Shown piece after piece: positions 53,280-53,775 of a stretch of 53,775 nucleotides of DNA (positions within the stretch are counted from its first letter, which is position 1; the number at the start of each line of letters is the position of its first letter). Under the pieces are notes generated by a model, which did no database searches, was not told where the DNA came from, and saw only the letters and a program-made list of their open reading frames with translations. The DNA comes from Acidovorax sp. NB1 (GTDB lineage Bacteria; Pseudomonadota; Gammaproteobacteria; Burkholderiales; Burkholderiaceae_C): NCBI RefSeq assembly GCF_005405905.1, contig NZ_BJHU01000004.1, positions 1 to 53,775 of the forward strand, read 5' to 3'. A program made the translations under genes and the position numbers.

Positions 53280-53598
53280 TCAAGATCGCCGGGCTGCGAA
53301 AGCCTCCCCCATCTCCCGCGCCCGCTTAACCTCGTCGCCGTGCAGGTAGATTGAGGTCGTCGAAATCGATGCGTGCCGCAGGTTGTCGCGCACGGTGGTC
53401 AATTCGGCCCCGCGCGCCAATGCATGCGTAGCATGGGTGTGGCGCATCCAATGTGGGCTGGCACGGCGCAGTTTCTCGGCCGTGGCCGGGCTGTCCTTCT
53501 CAATGACTTCGGCGACCTTTGTGAAAAAGCGTCGCATCACACTCCACAGCCGCGTCGCGGTGATGCCCGCTGTACTCTCTTGATCGAGGCTGCCAATG
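53280..53598 (-). pseudogene. Tyrosine recombinase (integrase), C-terminal fragment cut by IS1071
   Basis: About 105 codons remain. The catalytic box [10 protein letters not shown] (H-x-x-R) and [12 protein letters not shown] (His and the Tyr nucleophile) are present. The first catalytic Arg and the whole DNA-binding domain are lost. The frame runs into the IS1071 terminal repeat at 53599, so the cut is caused by that insertion. It cannot be active alone, so the element it served is now fixed or depends on other recombinases. Confidence 0.85.
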
Positions 53599-53775
53599 GG
53601 GGTCTCCTCGTTTTCAGTGCAATAAGTGACGGTACGCAAAGCTAGCACTGGCGCGGGGGTGGTCTGGGTAGACCGTTGATTTCATTGACTTTCCTGTTCG
53701 CTTTGTAAACGGGTATGGTGGCCTCCCACTTTTGAGGTTCACGATGCAGGGTTGGCACACAACGTTTTTGGGGAT
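53599..53775 (+). mobile_element. tnpA: IS1071, left end with start of the transposase gene
   Basis: The sequence starts GGGGTCTCCTCG and continues as the IS1071 terminal repeat as I remember it (about 110 bp, to about 53708). The transposase starts at the ATG at 53744 after TGAGG and reads M-Q-G-W-H-T-T-F-L-G before the window ends, as in the IS1071 TnpA. IS1071 is a Tn3-family element well known for flanking catabolic genes in betaproteobacteria. It inserted into the integrase gene. The rest lies to the right. Confidence 0.88.

Overview
This is a high-GC segment with the look of a Burkholderiales (betaproteobacterial) chromosome or plasmid. The signs are six Bug-type (TctC) periplasmic binding proteins, two Burkholderiales-type trimeric porins, a pmd/lig-type protocatechuate 4,5-cleavage operon and an IS1071 end. 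It reads as a mobile catabolic island for aromatic acids. Tn3-family elements bound it on both sides, each with its transposase pointing outward: an unnamed element on the left (terminal inverted repeat ending at 1164) and IS1071 on the right (starting at 53599).

Layout: (i) 1-1164, transposase N-terminus and inverted repeat, which cuts the 5' end off a citrate-synthase-like gene (1165-2319). (ii) 2.4-3.0 kb, two small coupled genes. (iii) 3.3-11.3 kb, a LysR regulator divergent from an aromatic-ring flavin hydroxylase, Bug protein, porin, homogentisate dioxygenase and fumarylacetoacetase. (iv) 11.7-12.9 kb, an orphan ABC binding protein. (v) 13.2-21.9 kb, LysR plus the protocatechuate meta-cleavage operon (LigJ, LigK, LigI, LigA, LigB, LigC and two poorly understood companions), then an aldo/keto reductase. 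(vi) 22.1-26.3 kb, a five-gene operon of unknown substrate (Bug, cupin, LigI-like amidohydrolase, second Bug, Asp/Glu-racemase-fold isomerase). (vii) 27.2-28.4 kb, a second porin. (viii) 29.3-33.6 kb, Bug, ThDP-dependent decarboxylase-like enzyme and aldehyde dehydrogenase. (ix) 34.2-37.8 kb, a Tat-signal alpha/beta hydrolase, an intact HTH-citrate-synthase gene and a MarR regulator. (x) 38.4-40.6 kb, an FMN alpha-hydroxy-acid oxidase and a Bug protein. (xi) 40.7-49.1 kb, a phthalate block: LysR, dihydrodiol dehydrogenase, reductase, Bug, 4,5-dihydroxyphthalate decarboxylase, Rieske oxygenase, bacteriohemerythrin and an extra NadC. (xii) 49.2-51.8 kb, alcohol and aldehyde dehydrogenases. (xiii) 51.9-53.6 kb, a truncated ABC binding protein, a HigBA-type toxin-antitoxin pair and a truncated integrase.

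The parts fit one scheme. Phthalate is turned into protocatechuate by the oph set, and protocatechuate goes to pyruvate and oxaloacetate by the lig set. Homogentisate and mandelate-like side-chain modules feed the same central metabolism. A palindrome, RTTAG-N4-CTAAY, recurs upstream of at least six transcription units spread over 45 kb. It is probably the operator of the MarR protein at 37.2-37.8 kb, which would tie these modules into one regulon. No rRNA, complete tRNA or CRISPR array is visible.
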